Part shown: positions 27,054 to 36,548 of the stretch, one piece after another
Numbering within the stretch: position 1 is the first letter of the stretch
How the letters are laid out: every line of letters starts with the position of its first letter
Source: Algoriphagus sediminis
GTDB lineage: Bacteria > Bacteroidota > Bacteroidia > Cytophagales > Cyclobacteriaceae
Direction: 5' to 3'
Assembly (NCBI RefSeq): GCF_030403435.1
Contig: NZ_JAUEPH010000001.1
Coordinates: forward strand, 682,001-746,000
DNA length: 64,000 nucleotides
Made by a program: the position numbers and the translations under genes
The notes under the pieces: generated by a model
Databases searched by the model: none
Told to the model about the DNA's origin: nothing
The model's input: only the letters and a program-made list of their open reading frames with translations

Positions 27054-27506
27054 TTAATAAACGTCTTTGATCTTATAATGAATACCATTAAAATCAAAGT
27101 TTTCTCCAGACTTTTTCCCTCGCATTACTTGGAATATCGGGGCTTTGGTAGAAAGACCGAAAAAATCAATACCATTTACTTCTACCTGCTCAATAGAGAC
27201 ACTTACGAAGAAATTTTTTTTATCTGTGATCACCACAGCACCCATACCGATCTCTGAGATCTCAGAATCGGTATCAATTCTATCCAAAAAATCCAACTCA
27301 TCTTTCAGGAAACCCAGCTCGCTTTCGTATCTCTGTAGGACTTCCGTACGTTCAGCAGCACTGGAGTCTCCCTGACTAGGCGTCTCGGAATGGGCATAAA
27401 TCTCCTTCTTCAAGGCAGATATTTCCTTTTCAAAATCCTCTATCTGAAGCTGCTGTTTAATTTCTGAGGCTCTGAGTATACTTTCTTTATTTATTCGCTT
27501 TGACAT
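27054..27506 (-). CDS. GreA/GreB-like transcription elongation factor family protein
   Basis: The start chosen is the ATG at 27506 (MSKRINKESILRASEIKQQL); the frame runs open upstream but that extension has no conserved character. The 150-residue protein has an N-terminal coiled coil (about 15-85) and a C-terminal globular part (about 90-150) with IGMGAVVITDKKNFFVSVS, as in GreA. The usual acidic tip pair is not obvious, so it may be a Gre-like regulator rather than a transcript-cleavage factor. RNA polymerase secondary-channel binding is inferred from the family. Confidence 0.7.
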   Translation of the reverse strand: MSKRINKESILRASEIKQQLQIEDFEKEISALKKEIYAHSETPSQGDSSAAERTEVLQRYESELGFLKDELDFLDRIDTDSEISEIGMGAVVITDKKNFFVSVSIEQVEVNGIDFFGLSTKAPIFQVMRGKKSGENFDFNGIHYKIKDVY

Positions 27507-27691
27507 ATTTGTCTTCTTTATATTCTCCACAAGGATAAGTCCAGTTGTTTGGATAAAAAATGACAAAAGTCAGAAGATCATAGGAGTTTTTATCTTGAGA
27601 AGTCTGAGCCCTTCGGCGTCTTTCGTTAAGAAAGATTAAATCCCTTTCTTTATTTGCAACAAACAACTTGGGACAGGATATTTTTAGGAAA

Positions 27692-29695
27692 ATGAAAAAA
27701 TTACTACTCCTACTTTTTGTCTCACTGCACATGGCTTTGGCTCATGGCCAAATCCATCTCAAAGGAAATATTACAGATACAGAAGGAAAAGCTCTTGCTT
27801 ATGCTAGCATAGGGATACCGGGTACGGAGTATGGAACTATTTCAGAAGAAAACGGCGATTTCGACTTGATCATCAAGGAGCCGGAAGATGGATTTGAGGT
27901 TCTTTTTGCTGCGCTAGGATACCAAACTCAAAGTCGAACGTACTCGACAATTGATCAGTCCAAACCTTTAAAAATACAGCTTTCGCCCAAAGAGATCACA
28001 CTAGAAGCCGTCACGGTTTGGGATAAAAAAATACGACCAAAGAGTATTGAGCTAGGAAACGGGAAGAGTTTCCTAACTAGAGGCATGCTTGCTTACGACA
28101 CACTTTCTGGTGGTAGTGCAATGGCCATCCTGATTGATCCAAGTGAGTCAAAAGATTTAAACTACATGACTGGGGTCTCACTGAGAATCGCCATAAGCAA
28201 ATTACCTCAATTCAAGGTCAGGTTTCGGATGATGGATGTGGATGAAAGCAACAAAGGAAAGCCTGGCAAGGATCTGCTCAATGAAAACGTAATCATCAAG
28301 TCAGGAATTCGGAAGGGCTGGTTAGATTTTGATTTGAGACCCTATGCCTTGGAACCAAAAGAACCATTTTATATGGTTTTTGAATGGATTCTGGATCTAA
28401 AAGATCGAAAGTATATCTATAACGCCTATGAGGATTTCATGAATGAATATCCCAAAAGAGTCCATTACGATACGGCCATCGTAGATGGAGAAGAAATCAT
28501 AGATGTTCGAATCAATGAACTTGTAGCCGGAACAGCTTTCGGCGTGACTGGAATTAAGGGTAAAAATGAAGGGATGTTGACCTATACGAGGTCCAACAGT
28601 TTTGGTGATTGGAATAGGGATAATGCAGTGCTTTCGGCCAAAGCTACTTTCAGTAATTCACTAGACTATTTACCGGAAGAAGAAGATTGTGAAAGCATAG
28701 AATGCCAAATAGACGAAATCATGGCATATCTTTCAGAAGAATATCCGGCCCCTGGGCTTCAGTTCTCCCTGAGCAAAGAAGGTTATAATTTCTACTCCAA
28801 GGGAGTTGGGTACAAAGACATCTCAGATAGCTTAGCTGTGGATAGAAATACTCAATTCAGAATCGCCAGTGTTTCAAAAACGATGGCTGCCTATGCCGCC
28901 TTTAGAGCAAGTCTCGAGGATTCGGCATTTCTCGATTCTCCCATTGGAAGGCTTCTACCTGATATTCCTGAAGCGTATAAAGAAATTACTCCAAGACAAT
29001 TAGCTAATCATAGCGCTGGTGTTCCTGATTACCAGGAAGAAAGTCTGGATGAAATCTACCAACAGAAGAATTATAAAAATCTTGAAGAGGCCCTAGAACT
29101 CTTCATTGATAGACCATTGGTTTCTGTTCCTGGTCAGGCCTACTTCTATTCCTCCTATGGATTTACGCTTCTTGGGGCATCCCTAGAAAAAGCTTCCCAA
29201 TTACCCTATCTGGACCTTCTGGACTCAGTTCTTTGGAAGCCAACAGGAATGTCGAGCACCTATGGTGATTTGAAAAATGGCCAACCTGGAAAGAGTAAAT
29301 TCTATTTATACACAGAGGAAGAAGGACCGGAATATGATTTGAGCTATAGTTATTCTTCAGGGGGCCTGATCTCCACCACCGATAACCTGGTTACTTTTGG
29401 AACCTTCCTTTTGGAACAGGGATATTTTGAAAGTCAAGCATTCACTGAATCTCTTGTAGAAACCAATTCAGAACGCGTTTTCTATGGATTGGGATGGTAT
29501 ATGATGGAGATGAGTTCGGGTGAAAAAGTCTATTTCCATGCTGGGGAATTGCCTTCATCAGGATCTTTTATCCTGGTTCATCCTGATTCTGGGGTTGTCT
29601 TTGCTTTACTCGCAAATGGACCGATTCTCTATGATGAGAACGGAGATATTCCAGGGCCTTTGATGAAAATCTTTAACTTCACTACTGAAGATTAA
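27692..29695 (+). CDS. Serine hydrolase (class C beta-lactamase-like) fused to a CarboxypepD_reg-like domain
   Basis: The ATG at 27692 starts a signal peptide (MKKLLLLLFVSLHMALAHGQ); the TTG 24 nt upstream is unlikely. Of the 667 residues, about 20-105 form a carboxypeptidase-regulatory-like beta sandwich (HLKGNITDTEGKALAYASIG), about 110-325 a second beta-rich surface domain, and about 340-660 a serine hydrolase. The catalytic SVSK is Ser393 to Lys396, a Tyr-containing block is YFYSSYGFTLLG and the third motif is HAGELPSSG. Family knowledge: such enzymes hydrolyse esters or peptides. The mosaic N-terminus looks like a TonB-receptor plug-type or secreted-protein module. The next gene (cupin) is 12 nt downstream. 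Confidence 0.88.
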   Translation: MKKLLLLLFVSLHMALAHGQIHLKGNITDTEGKALAYASIGIPGTEYGTISEENGDFDLIIKEPEDGFEVLFAALGYQTQSRTYSTIDQSKPLKIQLSPKEITLEAVTVWDKKIRPKSIELGNGKSFLTRGMLAYDTLSGGSAMAILIDPSESKDLNYMTGVSLRIAISKLPQFKVRFRMMDVDESNKGKPGKDLLNENVIIKSGIRKGWLDFDLRPYALEPKEPFYMVFEWILDLKDRKYIYNAYEDFMNEYPKRVHYDTAIVDGEEIIDVRINELVAGTAFGVTGIKGKNEGMLTYTRSNSFGDWNRDNAVLSAKATFSNSLDYLPEEEDCESIECQIDEIMAYLSEEYPAPGLQFSLSKEGYNFYSKGVGYKDISDSLAVDRNTQFRIASVSKTMAAYAAFRASLEDSAFLDSPIGRLLPDIPEAYKEITPRQLANHSAGVPDYQEESLDEIYQQKNYKNLEEALELFIDRPLVSVPGQAYFYSSYGFTLLGASLEKASQLPYLDLLDSVLWKPTGMSSTYGDLKNGQPGKSKFYLYTEEEGPEYDLSYSYSSGGLISTTDNLVTFGTFLLEQGYFESQAFTESLVETNSERVFYGLGWYMMEMSSGEKVYFHAGELPSSGSFILVHPDSGVVFALLANGPILYDENGDIPGPLMKIFNFTTED

Positions 29696-29707
29696 AATCT
29701 TAAAATC

Positions 29708-30076
29708 ATGGAAATTCAGGCGGTCAACCTTAAAAAGAAATTCAATCTATTTTCTGATCATTGGAATCCAAGAATAGCTGGTGAGCTCAATGGTCAGCAG
29801 GTCAAACTTGCCAAATTTCAAGGGGAGTTTGTCTGGCATTCCCATGCAAATGAGGACGAGCTATTTATGGTGATTGATGGTGAATTCACTATGGAATTCC
29901 GGGATAAGTCGGTACAGGTAAAGCAAGGTGAGTTCCTGATTGTACCACGTGGTGTGGAACATAAACCAGTGGCTGAAAAAGAGGTTTCCGTTTTGCTTTT
30001 TGAACCTGCGAGTACTGTGAATACAGGAGAAACTGAACCAAGTGATCTCACTCGATCGAAGCTCGATACGATCTAA
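29708..30076 (+). CDS. Small cupin-domain protein
   Basis: The 122-residue protein is one cupin barrel: VWHSHANEDELFMVIDG is the first cupin motif (two His and a Glu) and GEFLIVPRGVEHKPVAE is the second (a third His). Metal binding is therefore likely. The function may be isomerase, dioxygenase or sensor and cannot be chosen. It begins 12 nt after the serine hydrolase gene. Its stop overlaps the convergent trans-sulfuration gene by 4 nt. Confidence 0.9.
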   Translation: MEIQAVNLKKKFNLFSDHWNPRIAGELNGQQVKLAKFQGEFVWHSHANEDELFMVIDGEFTMEFRDKSVQVKQGEFLIVPRGVEHKPVAEKEVSVLLFEPASTVNTGETEPSDLTRSKLDTI

Positions 30077-31179
30077 ATCGCGGCCAAAGCCTGATCCATA
30101 TCTGCTAATAAATCATCTAAATGCTCTAGCCCGACTGAAACCCGAATGAGATTCTGGGGAGTTAAGGTTTCTGCATTTTCTGATTCCGCTCTTCTTTCGA
30201 TTAAACTTTCTACTCCTCCCAGGCTGGTGGCATTAGTGAAATATTTCAGATTGGAAATTAGGTGGTCAGCTGCTTCAGCCCCATTTTTTACCAAAAAGGA
30301 AAGAACTCCTCCAAAACCTGACATTTGTTTCGAGGCTACCGAATAACCCGGATGAGACACCAGGCCTGGATAGTAAACCGCTTCCACCCCAGGATGAGCC
30401 ATTAAAAAAGTTGCTAGCTGACCAGCATGTTCTGCATGACCTTTCATTCTGTAGGGTAAGGTCTTAATGCTTCTGCATAGAAAATAGCAGTCCATAGGAG
30501 ATGGCACCGCCCCACCCATCTTTTGAACGTTTCTTATTTTCTTCCAAAAGGAATCTTCTTTCTTGGTGATGAGAGCTCCGCCCATGATATCACTATGGCC
30601 TCCAAAGAATTTTGTCGAACTATGCATGACAATATCAGCTCCCAACAAAATAGGGTTTTGGAATACAGGCGTGGCGAAAGTATTGTCAGATACCAAAATA
30701 GTTCCAGCCCCCTTAGAAATCTCCGCAATGGCGTGAATATCAGAAATCTTCAGTAATGGGTTGGAAGGGGTTTCCAGCCAAATTAGTTTGGTGTTTGGTT
30801 TTAAGGCTTTGGACACATTCTCAGGATCAGTCATGTCTACAAAATCCACCTCAAGTACTCCATCAAATAGATCGAGAATTGCTGCCCTTAACCCATGATA
30901 CATATCGTCGGGAGCCACCAGATGACTTCCAGGGTCGAGAGCTTGAAATACAGCCACTCCAGCAGCATTTCCTGAAGAGAAAGCCGCGGCATCTTCTCCA
31001 AATTCAAGTCTGGTAAGCAACTTTTCCAAGGCTTGACGATTTGGGTTATTAGCCCGGGAATAAACCATGGAATCCTCCTGATGCATGAAAGTGGTGCTTA
31101 AAGTTATAGGCTGAACAACAGGTTTTTCTTTTTCGGAAATTTGATTTCCACCGTGTATTGCAAGGGTTTCTAACTTCAT
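30073..31179 (-). CDS. PLP-dependent trans-sulfuration enzyme (cystathionine gamma-synthase/lyase type)
   Basis: The 368-residue protein is a Cys/Met metabolism PLP enzyme. The PLP lysine is Lys190 in MHSSTKFFGGHSD, Tyr40 is in YSRANNPNRQALE, and the cofactor-binding FSSGNAAGVA and SDNTFATP segments are present. Members make or split cystathionine, or cleave methionine or homocysteine; the sequence alone does not choose among them. It stands alone on the minus strand with its promoter in the 183 bp before the sigma gene. It ends in an overlap with the cupin stop. Confidence 0.92.
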   Translation of the reverse strand: MKLETLAIHGGNQISEKEKPVVQPITLSTTFMHQEDSMVYSRANNPNRQALEKLLTRLEFGEDAAAFSSGNAAGVAVFQALDPGSHLVAPDDMYHGLRAAILDLFDGVLEVDFVDMTDPENVSKALKPNTKLIWLETPSNPLLKISDIHAIAEISKGAGTILVSDNTFATPVFQNPILLGADIVMHSSTKFFGGHSDIMGGALITKKEDSFWKKIRNVQKMGGAVPSPMDCYFLCRSIKTLPYRMKGHAEHAGQLATFLMAHPGVEAVYYPGLVSHPGYSVASKQMSGFGGVLSFLVKNGAEAADHLISNLKYFTNATSLGGVESLIERRAESENAETLTPQNLIRVSVGLEHLDDLLADMDQALAAI

Positions 31180-31362
31180 GATTTGATTTTTATAGGCTTA
31201 GAAAATTAGGGTATTTTACCTTAGAACCATGTTTGATCACAAAATTTAATCTGGGCATTTTCTGTGAATGAAGGTTAAATTGTCAGTATTTAATTTTTTT
31301 TTTTGCACGCTTTTCCAACTTTTTACCAAACTCTAGACTCTTTAACCTAGAACGCCAGGAAA

Positions 31363-31890
31363 ATGAATCAAGTAAAACTTAATCATCAGCTGATCTCGCA
31401 GGTCATTTTAAATGATCGACAGGCGCAATTTCAGTTGTTTGAATTGACCAAAAAGATGATCTATTCACTGGCATATCGGGTACTTAATGATGAAGATGAG
31501 GCTCACGATGTTTTGCAGGACACTTATGTAGAAGTATTTCAAAACATCTCAAAGCTTTCTCATCCGGAAGCCCTGTCATCATGGATGAAAACCATCGCAG
31601 CTAGAAAAGCGATCAGGAGAAGTAAAAAGAGATTGCACTTTGAATCTCTGGATTCAGTAGAACCTTCAAAGGATGACTTTGATTCCTGGTTTGATGCAGA
31701 GATGTTAGATACTGCCATGTTGAGTTTACCTGATGGTGCAAGAGCGGTTTTTGTTCTTATTGCTGTGGAAGGCTATCCTCATAAAGAATGTGCAGAGCTT
31801 CTGGGAATTAGTGAAAGCACGTCAAAATCCCAATACCAATACGCCAAAGGCTTATTGAAAAGTAGAATCACTAAACTCCTCCAGGCATGA
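31363..31890 (+). CDS. ECF-type RNA polymerase sigma factor
   Basis: The 175-residue protein is a sigma-70 family member of ECF size. Region 2 lies at about residues 20-85 (SLAYRVLNDEDEAHDVLQDTYVEVF) with no region 3, and region 4 at about 115-165 ends in a helix-turn-helix (YPHKECAELLGISESTSKSQ). It should direct RNA polymerase to a few envelope or stress promoters. The next gene overlaps it as ATGA and has one membrane helix, as anti-sigma factors do. The 183 bp before it is AT-rich with a T tract; no consensus promoter was certain. Confidence 0.93.
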   Translation: MNQVKLNHQLISQVILNDRQAQFQLFELTKKMIYSLAYRVLNDEDEAHDVLQDTYVEVFQNISKLSHPEALSSWMKTIAARKAIRRSKKRLHFESLDSVEPSKDDFDSWFDAEMLDTAMLSLPDGARAVFVLIAVEGYPHKECAELLGISESTSKSQYQYAKGLLKSRITKLLQA

Positions 31891-32582
31891 ACAAGAATTG
31901 GAAGGAATATAGCCCAAGGGAGGATGCATGGGATAAAATCATGCAGAGAAAGGACTTTGATTCTCAACTGGACAAGAACTTAAAAGAGCTCCCAAGTCAT
32001 AGTCCATCGGATTTGGTATGGACTCGAATTGAGCAGAAGCTTGAAAATAAGAAACGAGCCTTCGTTTGGAAACCCTTTGTGATCGCAGCTTCCTTGACCG
32101 GGTTATTTCTACTGGCTTTCTATCTGATCCGGCAGGGAACTGTGGTCATTGAAGCTCCTGAGCAGACAAATGAACTCGTGGCAAGTAATCCACCTGATGT
32201 TCAAGAGGAGGAAGAAGACCTGATAAGCCCTTCTGAAGAAATTATCTCAGATTCTGATGACCTGACGGTCAAAGCTGAAGAAGACCCGATAATCGAAAGG
32301 GTGAATGAGTTTATACCGGAAATGGAAACCGAAAGAAATTTAAATCTGGAAAATTCGATAGCTCTCAAAGGAATGAATTTGGAGAAAAGAGGAGAATTCA
32401 TCCCTCCACTAGAGAATCCCCAGGAAACTTACCACACAGTAGCAATTTCATGGGGTCTTAAAGAAAAAACAAAAATCAGATTAGGATCACAATCTACTGA
32501 AACCCTTACTGGCAATACCACTACAACTGCAAAACAGAAAACTAAACCAACTAAAAAACCACTAACTATTATCATCAAATGA
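31887..32582 (+). CDS. Probable anti-sigma factor (single-pass membrane protein)
   Basis: The 231-residue protein has a cytoplasmic start of about 60 residues, one membrane helix at about 60-80 (FVIAASLTGLFLLAFYLI) and a long acidic periplasmic part with no named domain. The position is right after a 4-nt overlap with the ECF sigma gene, which is the usual place of its regulator. No ZAS zinc motif is seen, so it would be a Cys-independent type. The call rests on context and topology. The C-terminal Lys-rich tail is unusual. The gene after it overlaps by 4 nt again. Confidence 0.6.
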   Translation: MNKNWKEYSPREDAWDKIMQRKDFDSQLDKNLKELPSHSPSDLVWTRIEQKLENKKRAFVWKPFVIAASLTGLFLLAFYLIRQGTVVIEAPEQTNELVASNPPDVQEEEEDLISPSEEIISDSDDLTVKAEEDPIIERVNEFIPEMETERNLNLENSIALKGMNLEKRGEFIPPLENPQETYHTVAISWGLKEKTKIRLGSQSTETLTGNTTTTAKQKTKPTKKPLTIIIK

Positions 32583-33337
32583 AAACGCTAACCACTACCC
32601 TATTTCTAGCTTTTGCCTTCATTCAACATACCTATGCCCAGAAATTAGAAAACCAATTAAACGGTAACGATTTAATCTGGGCTGATGCAAACTTTCCAGT
32701 TACTGATACCTTGGCTTTCGAATTACCAAATGAAGGAACCCTACTCCTTCTGTATAATGATGCCGAGTACAATCAGGAAATTTTGAAACAGACTTTTGAA
32801 CCTATTTTGGAGAAAGCCACTGATTTCCCAGAGTTTACTTCCCTTGCTTATCGCCTTACTGAAAACTTTTATCAAAGCAGCACAAAGGGCGTCATTTACG
32901 ACTTGGAAGCCAATTATGTACCTTATTTAGATAGTATAGAGCTGACCTTTCCTATTGGCCTGGATTTCACTGGTGGAGATTTTACACCATCCGTAGGACT
33001 TAGAACCCATGTGAATCTTCGGCAGTTTTCCATCGGAGGGTCGGTTACCAATACGATTTTCTTTCCTGAGCGCGAAAATGGAAATGTGAAGGTTAACAGT
33101 AACTGGTTCGCAAATGCTGAATTTTCCTGGGAATTTGGAAATGTTCAGAGGCAACGTAGAAATATGTTTGGAGTAGGATACCTACTCAATCAGAACGATA
33201 GTCAATTGTTTTCGGGTACTACAATGCAAGCTTTTTATAGGAGAAAACTAAATGAAAACATTTCCATTCGAGTCGGTGTCATCGCCACAGAAAATTTCAA
33301 AACCTTCTACCCAACCATCGGCATCCGATTCTGGTAA
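32579..33337 (+). CDS. Exported, probably outer-membrane protein of the sigma operon
   Basis: The 252-residue protein has a signal peptide (MKTLTTTLFLAFAFIQHTYAQ). The last 130 or so residues alternate like barrel strands (IELTFPIGLDFTGGDFTPSV, FSIGGSVTNTIFF) and end in TIGIRFW. It overlaps the probable anti-sigma gene by 4 nt (ATGA), so sigma factor, regulator and envelope protein form one unit. The family was not recognised and no enzyme motif is visible. It may be the envelope client or signal of the system, but that is inference. A 40-bp terminator follows. Confidence 0.65.
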   Translation: MKTLTTTLFLAFAFIQHTYAQKLENQLNGNDLIWADANFPVTDTLAFELPNEGTLLLLYNDAEYNQEILKQTFEPILEKATDFPEFTSLAYRLTENFYQSSTKGVIYDLEANYVPYLDSIELTFPIGLDFTGGDFTPSVGLRTHVNLRQFSIGGSVTNTIFFPERENGNVKVNSNWFANAEFSWEFGNVQRQRRNMFGVGYLLNQNDSQLFSGTTMQAFYRRKLNENISIRVGVIATENFKTFYPTIGIRFW

Positions 33338-33348
33338 CTGAATCTTAA

Positions 33349-33388
33349 AAAAAGAAAGCCTGTGAAAATTTTCACAGGCTTTCTTTTT
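33349..33388. terminator. Strong bidirectional terminator, 40-bp perfect palindrome
   Basis: The 20-bp arms meet at the centre GTGAAAATTTTCAC with no mismatch. The arms contain GAAAGCC/GGCTTTC. It separates the sigma operon from the convergent DUF4293 gene. Confidence 0.88.
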
Positions 33389-33400
33389 GGAAAATATTTT

Positions 33401-33880
33401 TTATCTGATTCGATCCACCGATCGGACCAAAGCCTCATCTTTACGGATAAAACGATTGGCCAGCATATTCAGAACCATGGCCACGAGAATCACCCAGAAG
33501 CCAATCTGGTAAGTACCTGAATCTTGAACTTCCAGGGTGGAGACAAGTCCATTTGTAGTTAAAAATACTGCTGCAACCAACCCCACCATTAAAAGGGAGT
33601 TGATCATGTTGAACATCATCTGCCTGGTTCTGTTTTTATACTGGAAAATTGAAATGATTGCAAGAATCATTACCACTGCAGCAATAGCTCCGATATACCA
33701 TTTAGAAACGGTTTCATTAATTTCTCCAGACCCAGAAAATCGGTCCATTTTGAAAGCTGTAAGTTCATAACTCCCTTCTATTCCGGGTAATTGTGGAAGA
33801 CTCCAAAGTGGAAAAACCAAAGTCAGAACCATGGCTATGGCTACCAATAGAAGAAATACAGATTGAATTCGTTGGATCAT
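33401..33880 (-). CDS. DUF4293-type four-helix membrane protein
   Basis: The 159-residue protein has four membrane segments (about residues 6-26, 63-83, 92-112 and 124-145) and the start MIQRIQSVFLLL, a mark of the DUF4293 family known only from Bacteroidota. Function is unknown. It is divergent from truA across about 95 bp. The strong palindromic terminator lies just after its stop. Confidence 0.85.
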   Translation of the reverse strand: MIQRIQSVFLLLVAIAMVLTLVFPLWSLPQLPGIEGSYELTAFKMDRFSGSGEINETVSKWYIGAIAAVVMILAIISIFQYKNRTRQMMFNMINSLLMVGLVAAVFLTTNGLVSTLEVQDSGTYQIGFWVILVAMVLNMLANRFIRKDEALVRSVDRIR

Positions 33881-33975
33881 GTCTCTAAATTTTTTGCAAA
33901 GAAAGGGCCTTCCGACCTCATTACCAAGTCACGAAGGTGGATTGCGAACGCCAAGGAATGCTATCTTTGCCAAAC

Positions 33976-34737
33976 ATGGATACGGTCAGCAGATATTTCC
34001 TCGAGTTGAGCTATTTTGGTTCTCCCTTTCATGGATGGCAAATCCAGGAGAATGCAGAAACGGTTCAGGGACACATTGAGTCTGCGCTTAGTACTTTTTT
34101 TCGTTCTAAGTGTAGCATCCAGGGAAGTGGTCGAACGGATACCGGTGTCCACGCAAGTTTTCAAGTTGCTCATTTTGATTCAGCCCAAACTTTCAATAAG
34201 GAGAAATTGATAAAAGGTCTGAATGGAATTCTTCCTAGGGAAATTGCAATTCACTCAATTAGGGAGGTGAAGCCAGATGCTCATGCCCGATTTGATGCCA
34301 TCGAAAGATCCTATCTCTATCGTATGGTTTTTCAAAAAAGCCCTTTCCTTGAAGGCCAGGCATGGTATTCTTTTGCTAAGCCCGATTTCAGAATTATGAA
34401 CCTAGCAGCTCAAACGCTACTTAGATATGAGGATTTCGAAGCTTTTAGCAAAGTGAACACAGAAGTAAATCACTTTAGGTGTCAAATAAAAGCTGCTCAC
34501 TGGGAACAAAAGGAGGGACAATTGTTATTTCATATAACTGCAAACCGCTTTTTGCGTGGAATGGTGAGAGCCATAGTTGGAACTTTGGTGGAAATAGGGC
34601 TAGGAAAAAGATCACCTGAAAGCATGGCAGAAATTATTGAATCAAAAAGTAGAGCAGGAGCAGGTAAATCGGCTCCCGCCCATGGACTTTTTCTGGATAG
34701 AGTAGTCTACCCAGATGAAATCTATCTAGATTTGTAA
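33976..34737 (+). CDS. truA: tRNA pseudouridine(38-40) synthase TruA
   Basis: From the ATG at 33976 the protein has 253 residues; in-frame starts at 33937 (GTG) and 33958 (ATG) would precede the conserved RYFLELSYFGSPFHGWQIQ and are unlikely. The catalytic Asp55 is in GSGRTDTGVHA. The C-terminal FLRGMVRAIVGTLVEIGLGK is typical. The enzyme makes pseudouridine in the anticodon stem-loop of tRNA. An ABC exporter follows 3 nt after its stop. Confidence 0.95.
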   Translation: MDTVSRYFLELSYFGSPFHGWQIQENAETVQGHIESALSTFFRSKCSIQGSGRTDTGVHASFQVAHFDSAQTFNKEKLIKGLNGILPREIAIHSIREVKPDAHARFDAIERSYLYRMVFQKSPFLEGQAWYSFAKPDFRIMNLAAQTLLRYEDFEAFSKVNTEVNHFRCQIKAAHWEQKEGQLLFHITANRFLRGMVRAIVGTLVEIGLGKRSPESMAEIIESKSRAGAGKSAPAHGLFLDRVVYPDEIYLDL

Positions 34738-34740
34738 ATC

Positions 34741-36513
34741 TTGAGTTTAGAAAAAGAAAAAACATCCTCTGGCGAAATCGTCGACACCAAAGTCTTGCGT
34801 AGGCTCTACACTTTTGTAAAACCCTACCAGCTTCAATTCTATTTTCTAATATTCCTAACGGTGGCTCTAGCGGCCTTGGCTCCCACCCGACCCTATTTCA
34901 TCCAAGTTGCCATTGATGATTATGTGACAATTGGAGATACCAATGGTTTATATCAAATCATATTGGTACTTGTTGGCTTAATGTTGCTCCAAGCTTTGGT
35001 TCAGTGGGCCCACACATTCTATTCGGGCTGGATTGGACAGGTGATCATACGAGACATTCGAACCATGCTTTATCGACATTTGCTGCGATTAAAGTTGAAG
35101 TTTTTTGACAATACCCCAATAGGAAGACTAGTCACAAGAAATGTTTCCGACATAGAAACCCTGGCTGATGTCTTTAGTCAAGGACTCGCCGCAATGATTG
35201 GTGATTTGCTTCAGCTAGTCACTATTCTTGGAGTCATGTTTTACATTGACTGGAAACTTACCCTAGTCAGTTTGTGTACACTTCCATTAATGGTAATCTC
35301 CACTTACATTTTTAAAGAGAAAATCAAAGTGACGTTTAATGATGTTCGGAATGCCGTTTCGAACTTAAACTCCTTTTTGCAGGAGCACATAACCGGGATG
35401 AATATCGTTCAGATTTTCAATCGGGAAAAACGGGAATACGAGAAGTTTCAAGAGATTAATAAAGAGCATAGAGCCGCCCATATCCGTTCCGTTTTATACT
35501 ATTCCATTTACTTTCCAGTAGCTGAAATCATTCAGGCTATTGGTATTGGACTCGTGGTTTGGTATGGCGCTGTTGGGGTCCTAGGAATGGAATTGCAAAT
35601 AGGGGTATTAATCTCCTTCATAATGTATTTGCAGCTCTTCTTCAGGCCTATACGGATGATCGCTGATCGCTTCAATACCCTTCAAATGGGTGTGGTGAGT
35701 TCTTCAAGAATCTTCAAGTTGCTGAATAGCACCGAACATATCAGCGATGAAGGGGCCTACACTACCGAGGTCATGAAGGGGCACATCAAGCTCGAAAAGG
35801 TATGGTTCGCTTATGTGGACGATGAATATGTCCTTAAGGACATAAATCTAGAAGTGATGCCTGGTCAGACATTGGCCTTGGTAGGAGCCACAGGTGCCGG
35901 TAAATCCTCTATCATAAATTTACTTTCTCGGTTCTATGAGATCAATGATGGCAAAATCACCATTGATGGAATCGATATTCGAGATTACCGTTTGGATAAC
36001 CTCCGAAGGCATGTCGGCGTGGTTCTTCAAGATGTTTTTCTTTTCTCCAATACCATTTATTACAACATCACCCTTGGAAATCCTGATATTTCCAAAGAGC
36101 AGGTGATGCAAGCTGCAGAAATGGTGGGAGCCAGAAAATTTATCGAGCGACTTCCAGGCGGATTGGATTATAACGTAATGGAGCGCGGAGGTACCCTTTC
36201 TGTTGGACAAAGACAATTAATCTCATTTGTAAGGGCTATGGTTTATGATCCTGAGATCATCATTCTCGATGAGGCAACCTCCTCCGTAGATACTGAGACA
36301 GAGGAACTGATTCAGGAATCTATAGAAAAGATGATGGCAGGCAGAACTTCAATTGTCATTGCTCATAGGCTATCTACGATTAAAAAAGCAAGTAAAATAA
36401 TAGTACTCAATAAGGGGGAGATTGTGGAGACGGGAACTCACGAAGAATTACTCGATTTGGGTGGGCATTATACCCTATTGCATCAAATGCAGCTGAAAAC
36501 AATGGCTATCTAG
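34741..36513 (+). CDS. ABC exporter, fused membrane and ATPase domains (multidrug/lipid type)
   Basis: The 590-residue protein starts with TTG at 34741; no ATG is available before the first conserved segment (VLRRLYTFVKPYQLQ), so the TTG is forced. A six-helix exporter domain is followed by an ATPase with Walker A GATGAGKSS at about residue 382, signature LSVGQRQ (one G less than usual), Walker B IIILDEATSSVD and IAHRLST. It is a second half-transporter of this type in the window, distinct from the one at 21090 and closer to the YheH/YheI-like group. It begins 3 nt after truA. Confidence 0.92.
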   Translation: MSLEKEKTSSGEIVDTKVLRRLYTFVKPYQLQFYFLIFLTVALAALAPTRPYFIQVAIDDYVTIGDTNGLYQIILVLVGLMLLQALVQWAHTFYSGWIGQVIIRDIRTMLYRHLLRLKLKFFDNTPIGRLVTRNVSDIETLADVFSQGLAAMIGDLLQLVTILGVMFYIDWKLTLVSLCTLPLMVISTYIFKEKIKVTFNDVRNAVSNLNSFLQEHITGMNIVQIFNREKREYEKFQEINKEHRAAHIRSVLYYSIYFPVAEIIQAIGIGLVVWYGAVGVLGMELQIGVLISFIMYLQLFFRPIRMIADRFNTLQMGVVSSSRIFKLLNSTEHISDEGAYTTEVMKGHIKLEKVWFAYVDDEYVLKDINLEVMPGQTLALVGATGAGKSSIINLLSRFYEINDGKITIDGIDIRDYRLDNLRRHVGVVLQDVFLFSNTIYYNITLGNPDISKEQVMQAAEMVGARKFIERLPGGLDYNVMERGGTLSVGQRQLISFVRAMVYDPEIIILDEATSSVDTETEELIQESIEKMMAGRTSIVIAHRLSTIKKASKIIVLNKGEIVETGTHEELLDLGGHYTLLHQMQLKTMAI

Positions 36514-36548
36514 CCCGATTCTTGCTCCTTTATCACCTAAAAAAATTC

